This document shows positions 6,790-13,169 of a stretch of DNA of 13,169 bases, one piece after another. Source of the DNA: Burkholderiales bacterium. Its GTDB lineage: Bacteria; Pseudomonadota; Gammaproteobacteria; Burkholderiales; Burkholderiaceae_C. Position 1 is the stretch's first letter; every line of letters begins with the position of its first letter. The translations under genes and the position numbers were made by a program. Location: NCBI GenBank assembly GCA_947450745.1, contig CANFYD010000044.1, forward strand, positions 1 through 13,169, in the 5' to 3' direction. The notes under the pieces are model-generated. The model made no database searches. It was not told where the DNA came from and saw nothing but the letters and a program-made list of their open reading frames with translations.

Positions 6790-7839
6790 TCAGGGTCGCC
6801 GGGTCAGCCTGTCCACCATCGCCTTGATGGCAGAAAGCTGCACGCCCGCTCGGGTGGCGAAGTTAGGGCCGGTGTAACCGACCCAATCCCAGCAACCTTT
6901 TGGGTTGTAGGGCATGGACGAGGCATTGACCTGTGGATACAGCACCAGCATCTTGTTGCTGTCGGCCCAGTTGTTGTAGCCGGTGCGGCTGTAGAAGTCC
7001 TTGCCCACCACCTTGGCAGATTGTTCGCAGCCGTGCAGGGCGATGTGTACCTTGCAGCCGCTGCTGTCTTGGCCGCAGGATTTCGGCACATAGATGTAAC
7101 CGTCGTCGGCCATGCCGCTGCTGGCGTCGGCGAATTCATGCTGGTTGAAGGCCACGATGCGGCCGCGTACGCTTTTGACCGGCGGGCTCAATTTGCCGTA
7201 AATATGGGTCAACAAGGCACCGGCTTGGTCGTAACCCTGGCCCTTGACTATGCAATGGCTGATGTAGGGCGGGTCGTTGGCGGCGCAGTCGTTGCCGAAG
7301 GCCGAGGTGATCAGCGCGTGGCCTGCCGGCACTTGGTTGACATAGCTGATGTTGGCGCTGGGCACGCCCGCCAATTTGAAAAACTCCACCGTGGCATCGA
7401 CGGCCTGCGGGTAGACCACCCGGTCTTTGGTGCCGCTGAAGACGTAGATGCGGTCGTTTCTCAGGTCGGCCAGCGGGTCAATCTGCCCGGCACTGGCAAA
7501 GGCCTCGGCCGCCAGCAGCATCAGGCTGGGGTTTGGCGGCATGAACGGCACCATGCCCATGCAGATGGCGGCCGCACCATAACCCAGGCCACCGGCGCAG
7601 TAATAAGGCCCGCCCGCCACCACGCCCGCACCTTTTACCGTGCTTGAAAAAGCCACCTGATATTGCACCGCCATGAAGGCCCCCGATGACAGGCCAGAGA
7701 CCGAGGTTTGGGCCGGGTCCGCGAGGAAGGTGGGCAATGAATCTGCCGCCTGCACAACACCGGTAGCCGACAACACCGCCGCAAGCAGCCAATTTGCCGC
7801 ACGGCGGGCGTGGCGGGTGAGAAGGGTCGTCCGTGACAT
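6790..7839 (-). CDS. Exported PHB depolymerase, type II catalytic domain, no substrate-binding domain
   Basis: A 349-residue serine esterase that would cleave poly(3-hydroxybutyrate) or its larger oligomers. Numbering from the ATG at 7839, the lipase box SGLSSGAF gives Ser51, SGTKD gives Asp139, PAGH gives His174, and the oxyanion-hole histidine is His269 in VHIALHGCEQ. The oxyanion motif lies C-terminal to the triad. This is the circularly permuted type II order known from Comamonas-like enzymes and the periplasmic Rhodospirillum rubrum depolymerase. An N-terminal signal peptide (RHARRAANWLLAAVLSATG, predicted cleavage after VQA near residue 31) and eight cysteines point to an oxidising, exported location. 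Nothing follows the catalytic domain, so the linker and polymer-binding domain of classical extracellular depolymerases are missing. A GTG at 7860 would add seven residues; the ATG has an AAAGG ribosome binding site. It may feed the oligomer hydrolase encoded at 1266-3455. Confidence 0.87.
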   Translation of the reverse strand: MSRTTLLTRHARRAANWLLAAVLSATGVVQAADSLPTFLADPAQTSVSGLSSGAFMAVQYQVAFSSTVKGAGVVAGGPYYCAGGLGYGAAAICMGMVPFMPPNPSLMLLAAEAFASAGQIDPLADLRNDRIYVFSGTKDRVVYPQAVDATVEFFKLAGVPSANISYVNQVPAGHALITSAFGNDCAANDPPYISHCIVKGQGYDQAGALLTHIYGKLSPPVKSVRGRIVAFNQHEFADASSGMADDGYIYVPKSCGQDSSGCKVHIALHGCEQSAKVVGKDFYSRTGYNNWADSNKMLVLYPQVNASSMPYNPKGCWDWVGYTGPNFATRAGVQLSAIKAMVDRLTRRP

Positions 7840-7858
7840 GGGAGCCTTTGTTGCTTGC

Positions 7859-7928
7859 ACTGCTGCAGTACAACGTGGGCGGGCCGGCCGGTTGTTGAGC
7901 TGACTCAGCGAGCGCTGCTAAATCGCTC
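7859..7928. promoter_or_regulatory. Palindromic control region upstream of the PHB depolymerase
   Basis: Three inverted repeats are packed upstream of the depolymerase ATG (7839, minus strand). They are ACTGC-T-GCAGT (7859-7869), GCTGA-C-TCAGC (7899-7909), and GAGCG (7910-7914) with CGCTC (7924-7928). The first two are perfect 5+1+5 palindromes 40 bp apart centre to centre, close to four helical turns, so two dimers could sit on one face of the DNA. No clear sigma-70 boxes are visible. The operator role is inferred from symmetry and position. Confidence 0.35.
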
Positions 7929-7948
7929 AGCCCCGGGTTGTGAAACGC

Positions 7949-7978
7949 CGACCCGGCAGCTTGTCGTCTGCCGGGTCG
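7949..7978 (-). terminator. Strong stem-loop after the lipoprotein gene
   Basis: CGACCCGGCAG (7949-7959) and CTGCCGGGTCG (7968-7978) form a perfect 11-bp GC-rich stem with an 8-base loop. It lies 7 bases past the stop codon of the minus-strand lipoprotein gene. Only a short TTT follows on the minus strand, so it may be an imperfect intrinsic terminator or a 3'-end stabilising hairpin. It separates the lipoprotein transcript from the co-directional PHB depolymerase gene. Confidence 0.65.
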
Positions 7979-7985
7979 TGGTGGT

Positions 7986-9728
7986 TCAAGGGGCAGGTTG
8001 CTCGACTGAGAACTGAAAGCGTTTTTTGGTCTGGTTCAACACTGCGGTGATGCCCATGCCGCGCAGGCCCATGCTGGTGGTCTGGTTGATGTTGACCGTG
8101 GTGCCGTCGCTGGCCAACGCCGACCCGGCGGCTCGGTAGCTGTAGCCATTGCGCGGGTTGTTCAAAAACCAGGTCTGCAGGTGTTCATCGGTGCCGCCGA
8201 TCGTTTTTTGCTTACGCACCCAGCTGCCGGCTGTGGCATCGACCGAGACGATGGTGTGGGTGTCAGCCGAGACAGCGCCTGTTGAGAGCATTTGCTCGTC
8301 CAGACCCAGGCTCCAGCTGGCCTTGACGTCGCCCATGCTTGGCAGGCTGTTGGTTTTCTGGCGTGTCCAGATATTGAAGTCGCCCTGGCTGTAGACCTGG
8401 ATGTAAATCAGGTCGCCGCTGCCGGCTTGGTAGATGAAGCCGCGGCCGTCCACTGCTGTGCCGGCTTCATTGAGCAGGTCAAAGCCGCCAGTGGCATTGG
8501 AGCGCAAGGGCTGGCTTCCCGGGGTGAAGCTGCCGCAGGTCACCACATCCCAGGTGGCTGGATGATTGCAGACCGAGCCTGAGCTGATCTTGCCGTCCGA
8601 GCCCCAAGTTGCTGCGCCCGCCATGCCACCGAAGCCGACCGCACCGTCCCAGGGTATCGTACCCAGGACATTCCAACTGCCGACCAATTCCGCTGCCACA
8701 TGGGCTTGCTCAGGAAAAGCAATGGCCGTGCGGAATTTGGAACCGTCGGCAATGCGCCCGACCATCACGCCGGCCGGGGAAACCACGAAATCGTTCTTTC
8801 CAGCGTTCCCAAGAAAGCGGCAGGCGCCGTTGACCACCACGACTTCGCTGCTGCCGTCAGAGTTGACGACGCCTCCGGTTGTCGCATCCAGTTGAAAGCT
8901 GCCTACTTGGTTGCTCAATGGCGCGCCTGGCGCAGGAATCACCACCCGATACTTGCCACTGCGCAGCGCCGCACAATTAGCCGCTGCCGGTTTCAGCATT
9001 TGATCGGGCGGCAGCGTCGGCAGGCCGATGGTGACGACGGGCAAGCCGGCCGCCGTGGTGGGCGTGGTGTTGACCACGCTGGTCGTCAGCGCCGCCAGCG
9101 TGGTGCCGCTGCTGGCAAGGCTGCTGTCCAGCGACACCAGCGCGGCGGTGTAGGCGGGGGTCAGTGTGGCGGCGAGCAGGTCGCCAACGGCGGTCAAGTC
9201 AAGCCCGCCTGATTTCAAGGTGGCGACCACCGACGTTTGCGCCGCCGTCACGGCCGTCGCGGTGACAAAGACGGCAGCAGCGGCAGGAGCACTGTCGAAC
9301 GCGGTGTAGTAGGCCGCAGGGTCGGCACCGGCCAAGCGCGCCACCACCAGTTGTGTCACCGGTGTGATGTTGGCCGTCGCGGTGGTGGCGGAGGCCGAGC
9401 CCAACGCCACCGTGTGCAGATAACTGCCGTCCGCATCGGTGACGCGAGCCAGGCAAGGCCATTTGCCGCCGTCAATGGCATAGCTGTAGCTGCCGTCGGC
9501 CTTGGTCGTGCTGCTGCCTTTGCCGGTGGCACAGGTGATGCCGATGGCCTTGTTGCCGAGCACCGCGCCGCGGCTGGCGCTGCCGCTGAGCGTCAGGCTC
9601 AGCACGGCAGGCGTGCTCGGTACGACCGGGGTGGCGGGCGTGCTGTCGCTGCTTCCGCCGCAGGCAGCCAGTGTTGTGCTCAAGGTGATAACGACGAATT
9701 TCCTGGACCAGACGGGGACGTGTTTCAT
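7986..9728 (-). CDS. Uncharacterised Ser/Thr/Ala-rich lipoprotein
   Basis: I do not recognise a functional family for this 580-residue protein. The N-terminus MKHVPVWSRKFVV plus TLSTTLAACGGSSDS is a clear lipoprotein signal with the lipobox Cys at residue 23. The following Gly predicts outer-membrane sorting. A low-complexity linker rich in Thr, Pro and Val follows, then a beta-rich segment (LSLTLSGSASRGAVLGNKA, TTKADGSYSYAIDGG). That segment looks like the carboxypeptidase-regulatory or bacterial-Ig-like repeat found in surface proteins. The middle is alanine/threonine rich. The C-terminal half contains several Trp/Gly-rich stretches (WNVLGTIPWDGAVGFGGMAG) that may form a beta-sandwich or beta-propeller-like fold. 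The longer TTG start at 9743 is rejected because it overlaps the strong ribosome binding site CAGGAG before the ATG at 9728. It lies between the PHB depolymerase and a divergent STAND regulator, so a role linked to either is possible but unproven. Confidence 0.85.
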   Translation of the reverse strand: MKHVPVWSRKFVVITLSTTLAACGGSSDSTPATPVVPSTPAVLSLTLSGSASRGAVLGNKAIGITCATGKGSSTTKADGSYSYAIDGGKWPCLARVTDADGSYLHTVALGSASATTATANITPVTQLVVARLAGADPAAYYTAFDSAPAAAAVFVTATAVTAAQTSVVATLKSGGLDLTAVGDLLAATLTPAYTAALVSLDSSLASSGTTLAALTTSVVNTTPTTAAGLPVVTIGLPTLPPDQMLKPAAANCAALRSGKYRVVIPAPGAPLSNQVGSFQLDATTGGVVNSDGSSEVVVVNGACRFLGNAGKNDFVVSPAGVMVGRIADGSKFRTAIAFPEQAHVAAELVGSWNVLGTIPWDGAVGFGGMAGAATWGSDGKISSGSVCNHPATWDVVTCGSFTPGSQPLRSNATGGFDLLNEAGTAVDGRGFIYQAGSGDLIYIQVYSQGDFNIWTRQKTNSLPSMGDVKASWSLGLDEQMLSTGAVSADTHTIVSVDATAGSWVRKQKTIGGTDEHLQTWFLNNPRNGYSYRAAGSALASDGTTVNINQTTSMGLRGMGITAVLNQTKKRFQFSVEQPAP

Positions 9729-9890
9729 TTTTTTCTCCTGCAATCGGCATCGAGTGAATGCCGGGTTGATTCTTCAAACATTGGTCGGAAAAGTCCTACA
9801 GGCTGGCTAAAATTTGCATAAATTTTTCTAAAAACAGGTTCTCAAACCAGTGGGCGCCCGCGCCAATTTCGCAGCGCCACTGACCCACTC
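9729..9890. promoter_or_regulatory. Divergent control region of the lipoprotein and STAND regulator genes
   Basis: This 162-bp gap separates two divergent genes. The part from about 9806 to 9837 is very AT-rich compared with its surroundings (TAAAATTTGCATAAATTTTT). It is the likely site of at least one promoter or of an UP-element-like upstream sequence. On the minus side, AGGAG immediately before the lipoprotein ATG is its ribosome binding site. I could not find a -35/-10 pair with good spacing in either direction. Promoters dependent on the divergent regulator are therefore plausible. Confidence 0.4.
9848..9889 (+). promoter_or_regulatory. Alternative hairpins at the start of the STAND regulator gene
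   Basis: AGTGGG at 9849-9854 can pair with the CCACT-containing segment GCGCCACTG (9874-9882), giving a stem of about nine pairs with one bulged G. It can instead pair with CCCACT (9884-9889), which ends one base before the ATG at 9891. The two pairings exclude each other. No Shine-Dalgarno sequence is present between them and the start codon. This could be a translational control element or only a GC-rich leader; no ligand or partner is suggested by the sequence. Confidence 0.3.
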
Positions 9891-12398
9891 ATGAATCAGA
9901 TTTATCGATTTGGCCGAGCTGAAATGCACCCCCAAGAACGTCGGCTGTTGATCGATGGACTCGACTGTCCTTTAGGCGCGAAAGCGTTTGATCTGCTGCT
10001 GGCGCTGCTGGACAGTGGCGGAGCACTGGCGAGCAAGCGCGCGTTGATGGACAAGGTGTGGCCCGGCTTGGTGGTGGGCGAAAACAACCTGCCGGTACAG
10101 ATCGCTCATCTCAGGCGGATGCTCGGCCAAGCGGCCATTGCCACCGTGCCGGGGCGGGGTTATCGGTTTTGCTTGCCGGTGCAGGCCGAGCCGGCCGCCG
10201 CGCCGCCACAGGCCAGTCGCGCCAGCAGCCCGCCGCCGCCACTCGAATGGGCCGGCTCCGGCAACAGCCTGCCGCTGCCGTTGACGCCATTTTTTGGGTT
10301 CGAGACCGAACGCTCCGACTGCGCGGCACTGTTGTTGCGCAGCCGCTTGCTGACGTTGACCGGCATGGGCGGCGCGGGCAAGACCCGCTTGGCCATTGAA
10401 GTCGCCCGCGCGGTGGAGGACCGTTTCAAGGACGGCGTCAGCTTCATCGACTTGGCACCCGTGCACGAACCCTTGCAGTTGGCGCAAGCGTTGGCAAGCG
10501 CTGTCGGTCTGCGCGAGGCCCCGGCGCTGACCGTCGAGGCCGCGCTGGTGCAGCGGCTGGCCGGGCAGCAGCGCCTGCTGGTGCTGGACAACTGCGAGCA
10601 TCTGCTCGGTGCCTGTGCCGCATGGGTGGAACGATTGCTGGCCCGCCTCCCCCTGTTGCGCGTGTTGGCTACCAGCCGCGAGAGCTTGGGGGTGGCCGGT
10701 GAGTGGGTTGTGGCCATGCGCTCGATGCAGGTACCGCTTGCCGGTGCCGATGCCGATACCTATGCCGACGTGGCTCTGCACGGTTGCGAGTCGGTCGATC
10801 TGTTTGTCAGCTTGGCCCGGCAGGCCTTGCCCGGTTTCGAGCTGAACGCCGGCAACGCCGCAGCCGTCGCCGAGGTGTGCCGGCGGCTGGACGGCATTCC
10901 GCTCGCCTTGGAGTTGGCGGCGGCGCGGGTCAAGTTGATGACGATCGAGCAGATCCGCAACAAGCTCGACGACCGCTTCCGCTTGCTCACCGAGACCGGC
11001 AAGTCTCATTCGCGCCACCGCACGCTGCTGGCGGTCTTGCAATGGAGTCACGAGCATTTGTCGCCGGCGGAGCAGCAGTTGCTGCAGCGCTTGTCGGTGT
11101 TTGCTGGCGGTTGGACCGTGGCTGCCGCACTCGCTATTGATGGCGGCGGCGATGAGTGGTTGGTGGCGGACTTGTTGCGGCAGTTGGTTGATCGATCGTT
11201 GGTGGCGGTGGAGCGCCATGGCGAGGATGAAGCGCGTTACTCCTTGCTTGAAACGGTGCGTCACTTCGCGCGTGATCGTCTGCTGGACGCCGGCCTGGCC
11301 GAACTCACGCAAGATCGCCACTTGGCCTTTTTTTTGCAATTTGCCCAAGCTCAGGGCCAGGCCCTGTCCGGCCCTGGGGTCAAGCGAGCAGCCGACGCGC
11401 TGGATGCCGAACGAGCCAATTTGCTGGCCGCCCAGGCTTGGTGCGACCGCGCCACTGACGGTATCGCGCAAGGGCTTGATTTGGCCAACGCGTTGCGGCG
11501 CTACTGGATCGTGACCGGCTTGTACGTGCTGGGTCAGCAGTGTTTTCGCGATGCCTTGGCTCGTCTGCTCACGCACTTTCCTTCGCGCGCTCTTGCCATG
11601 GCCCTGTTCGGCTTGGGCCAGTTGTGCAATTTCAGGGGGCAGCTGGATGATGCCAGCCGCTTGGCGGAACAGGCCGTCGCTCTTTGCCGAGTGCTCGATG
11701 AGCCGGCGTTGTTGATCGTCTGCCTTGACCTCGACCGCGCCGTGCGCTTGCGCCTGTGCCAAGGCGTGCGGGCGCGCCTCAGCGCCGACGAAGCGGTGGC
11801 TGTTGCCCACCGCTTGGCCGACCCCTACTTCATGGCCATCGCCCAGCTCGGCCTGGGTGCACAGCAGCGCGAGGACGGCAATTACCCGCTGGCCCTGCAC
11901 GCGTTCAGCAAGAGCCGCGACTTGTTCGAGTCCATTGGCAATCTGGCCAATCTGCCCCATCCGGCCCGCAATCTTGCGGCGCTCTACTTCATGACCGGCT
12001 TGCCGGAGCAAGCGCGTGAATCACTGGCGCTGGCCTTCCGCTCGAGCCATTTTGTCGGCCCCAACAACCGGGCTGAGCTGAATATCGCTGCGGCCGTCCG
12101 GCTGGCTGCGATGTCGGGCAATTGGCCGCTGGCGGCGCGCATCCAGGGTGCTTTGGAGCGCTATTTGCAGGTCATCGGTGCGTCCGAGCCACCGGCCGAG
12201 CCCTATCTGGCGTCCTGGGCCGACAAGCCCCGCCAGATGCTGGGTGCCGCGACCTATGCCCTGCACCACGAGGCGGGTGCTGCTTTGTCATTGGCCGACA
12301 CGACGGCCGAAATCATGGCGTGGCTGACTGGGCCGGTGCTGAAAATCGATCCGCAAAGTGCGGCGTTGATCGCCCCAGGCGTGCCGATCCTGGAGTGA
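9891..12398 (+). CDS. Winged-helix STAND ATPase regulator
   Basis: An 835-residue one-component regulator. Residues 1-97 form an OmpR/PhoB-type winged-helix DNA-binding domain ending in the typical VPGRGYRFCLPV, but no receiver domain is present. After a Pro/Ala-rich linker comes a STAND (NB-ARC-like) ATPase. Its motifs are Walker A GMGGAGKT at 158-165, Walker B LLVLDNCEH at 229-237, sensor ATSRESLGVAGE at 260-271, and GIPLALELAAAR at 335-346. A winged-helix-like region around SLLETVRHFARDRL follows. The last 350 residues are alpha-helical with TPR-like pairs (ALFGLGQLCNFRGQLDDASR, AIAQLGLGAQQREDGNYPLA). They presumably sense a ligand or protein that switches the ATPase on. The architecture matches proteins annotated as predicted ATPases related to AfsR/MalT-type regulators. 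The ATG at 9891 lacks a Shine-Dalgarno sequence. The divergent lipoprotein gene is the obvious candidate target. Confidence 0.88.
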   Translation: MNQIYRFGRAEMHPQERRLLIDGLDCPLGAKAFDLLLALLDSGGALASKRALMDKVWPGLVVGENNLPVQIAHLRRMLGQAAIATVPGRGYRFCLPVQAEPAAAPPQASRASSPPPPLEWAGSGNSLPLPLTPFFGFETERSDCAALLLRSRLLTLTGMGGAGKTRLAIEVARAVEDRFKDGVSFIDLAPVHEPLQLAQALASAVGLREAPALTVEAALVQRLAGQQRLLVLDNCEHLLGACAAWVERLLARLPLLRVLATSRESLGVAGEWVVAMRSMQVPLAGADADTYADVALHGCESVDLFVSLARQALPGFELNAGNAAAVAEVCRRLDGIPLALELAAARVKLMTIEQIRNKLDDRFRLLTETGKSHSRHRTLLAVLQWSHEHLSPAEQQLLQRLSVFAGGWTVAAALAIDGGGDEWLVADLLRQLVDRSLVAVERHGEDEARYSLLETVRHFARDRLLDAGLAELTQDRHLAFFLQFAQAQGQALSGPGVKRAADALDAERANLLAAQAWCDRATDGIAQGLDLANALRRYWIVTGLYVLGQQCFRDALARLLTHFPSRALAMALFGLGQLCNFRGQLDDASRLAEQAVALCRVLDEPALLIVCLDLDRAVRLRLCQGVRARLSADEAVAVAHRLADPYFMAIAQLGLGAQQREDGNYPLALHAFSKSRDLFESIGNLANLPHPARNLAALYFMTGLPEQARESLALAFRSSHFVGPNNRAELNIAAAVRLAAMSGNWPLAARIQGALERYLQVIGASEPPAEPYLASWADKPRQMLGAATYALHHEAGAALSLADTTAEIMAWLTGPVLKIDPQSAALIAPGVPILE

Positions 12399-12417
12399 AA
12401 ACTGCAGCGCTACAAAT

Positions 12418-13169
12418 TTAATGGGGCCTCAAGTAGCAGCTGTCGTCGTCGTTTTCTGCCGGCCCTTCCGCTTCTTCGCGGCACAGCGCGGCAATGAAGG
12501 CGGGGTCCATCGTCTGGCCCGCTTCCAGCAGTTCTTCATTCGGCCAGCGCTTGACCAGATGACCGTTGGCCACGCCGACGCGGTTGATGTCTTGATAAGC
12601 GCGGCGGTGCTGCATCGTCAAGCCTGAGCTGGCATTCGGGTTGGCATTGGCGATCAAGCGGCTTTCGCCCAGCTGCCAGGGCTCGAAGTAGGCATCAGCG
12701 GCCCGATCAACCTGGCGGAAGTAGGCGCGCGCGCCCTCGGCATCGAGTTTGCGGCGCACGGTGCGGGTGATCAGGCCTTGCAATTGATCCAACTCGGCAT
12801 CCGTCAAGCCGGTCAGGCCCGCGTCGCCAGTCAGCCTTGCGCTCCAAGCGGCCAGCACGTCGCCGCTGGCCAAAGCCTGTGGCAAGGTTTGCAGCATGGC
12901 GGCCACCACCGCGCGGTGCGGTGCCACGGCCGTGGCGACCGAGCGTGTAACCGGCTGGACCGGACAGCGGATCTCGACAAAGCGTGGCTTTTGCGGGCCC
13001 GAGCAACCGTCGTGGTGGTAGTACTCGCCCTGGCTCAGCCGGCCCTTGCTGGAGCGGCCGCGCACCTCGCGGTAGCTGGGGTGCTGGGTCGGCACATTCA
13101 GGCAGATCACCAAGCCGGTGGCATCGATCAGTTGGTAGAAGGCTTCGCGCCAGGCCGGTGCGAGCAGGA
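12418..13169 (-). CDS. Unrecognised protein, C-terminal fragment; possibly Fe(II)/2-oxoglutarate-oxygenase-like
   Basis: The frame is open to the right edge without a start codon, so 249 complete codons of a longer gene are seen. I do not recognise the family with certainty. The fragment opens LLAPAWREAFYQLIDATGLV, contains GEYYHHDGCSGP with an H-x-D (fragment residues 51-53), and about 135 residues later has TMQHRRAYQDINRVG with a His followed nine residues on by an Arg. That spacing is reminiscent of the metal- and 2-oxoglutarate-binding residues of the TauD/clavaminate-synthase-like dioxygenases, but the rest of the fold cannot be confirmed. The C-terminus is acidic (EEAEGPAENDDDS) and ends CYLRPH. 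It is convergent with the STAND regulator gene, 19 bp between stop codons, with no visible terminator. The coding call itself is firm because codon use and length fit the neighbours. Confidence 0.7.
   Translation of the reverse strand, partial: LLAPAWREAFYQLIDATGLVICLNVPTQHPSYREVRGRSSKGRLSQGEYYHHDGCSGPQKPRFVEIRCPVQPVTRSVATAVAPHRAVVAAMLQTLPQALASGDVLAAWSARLTGDAGLTGLTDAELDQLQGLITRTVRRKLDAEGARAYFRQVDRAADAYFEPWQLGESRLIANANPNASSGLTMQHRRAYQDINRVGVANGHLVKRWPNEELLEAGQTMDPAFIAALCREEAEGPAENDDDSCYLRPH

Noticed and set aside
11328..11335. A run of eight T inside the STAND regulator gene, considered as a slippage or phase-variation site
   Set aside because: The reading frame is intact through the run (Ala-Phe-Phe-Leu) and family-like sequence continues on both sides. 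One 8-base run alone is weak evidence for programmed slippage.
9972..12011. A 679-codon open frame on the minus strand opposite the STAND regulator gene
   Set aside because: It lies wholly inside a gene with clear domain motifs on the plus strand. Long antisense frames are expected in GC-rich genes, and its translation shows only Gln/Arg-rich low-complexity sequence with no known motif.
1..13169. Search for CRISPR arrays, tRNA genes, insertion sequences and prophage or defence genes
   Set aside because: I found no regularly spaced repeats, cloverleaf-like sequences, transposase or integrase motifs, or terminal inverted repeats with target duplications. The STAND protein has an OmpR-type DNA-binding domain and no effector domain, so I read it as a regulator and not an antiphage system.

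Overview
The window reads as a chromosomal segment of a GC-rich betaproteobacterium, most likely a member of the Burkholderiales (Comamonadaceae / Rubrivivax-Leptothrix type). This rests on codon usage, on several polyhydroxybutyrate (PHB) genes, and on the dense mixture of LysR, LuxR and ATPase-type regulators. It is an inference from gene content; no rRNA or other phylogenetic marker is present. I see no tRNA, rRNA, CRISPR array, insertion sequence, integrase or phage gene.

Layout, left to right. (1) 1-255, minus: 5' end of a branched-chain amino-acid-type ABC transporter ATPase (LivG-like), cut by the window edge. (2) 403-993, minus: a PAS + LuxR-type HTH regulator, divergent from (3) 1266-3455, plus: a D-(-)-3-hydroxybutyrate oligomer hydrolase with a lipoprotein signal. 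Their shared 272-bp intergenic region holds a perfect 7+1+7 palindrome and an 11-bp direct repeat. (4) A strong bidirectional terminator at 3492-3526. (5) 3565-4668 and 4733-5740, both minus: an Old Yellow Enzyme ene-reductase (NemA type) and a cysteine-free medium-chain quinone-oxidoreductase-like protein. They are divergent from (6) a LysR regulator (5839-6762, plus). (7) 6790-7839, minus: an exported PHB depolymerase with a circularly permuted (type II) catalytic domain and no substrate-binding domain. (8) 7986-9728, minus: an uncharacterised serine/threonine/alanine-rich lipoprotein, divergent from (9) 9891-12398, plus: a large one-component regulator with an OmpR-type winged helix, a STAND ATPase and a helical-repeat C-terminus. 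(10) 12418-13169, minus: a C-terminal fragment of an unrecognised protein, possibly an Fe(II)/2-oxoglutarate-dioxygenase-like enzyme.

Two themes stand out. The first is PHB breakdown outside the cytoplasm. The depolymerase would release 3-hydroxybutyrate oligomers from polymer and the lipoprotein oligomer hydrolase would finish them to monomer. Each has its own candidate regulator or palindromic control region. The second is a compact LysR / quinone oxidoreductase / ene-reductase cassette that looks like a response to electrophiles or quinones and sits between the two PHB genes. The least explained part is the right half: the unknown lipoprotein, its divergent STAND regulator with an unusual translation-initiation region, and the truncated gene at the edge. 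No gap between genes exceeds 300 bases. The three largest (256-402, 994-1265, 9729-9890) are described in the features.
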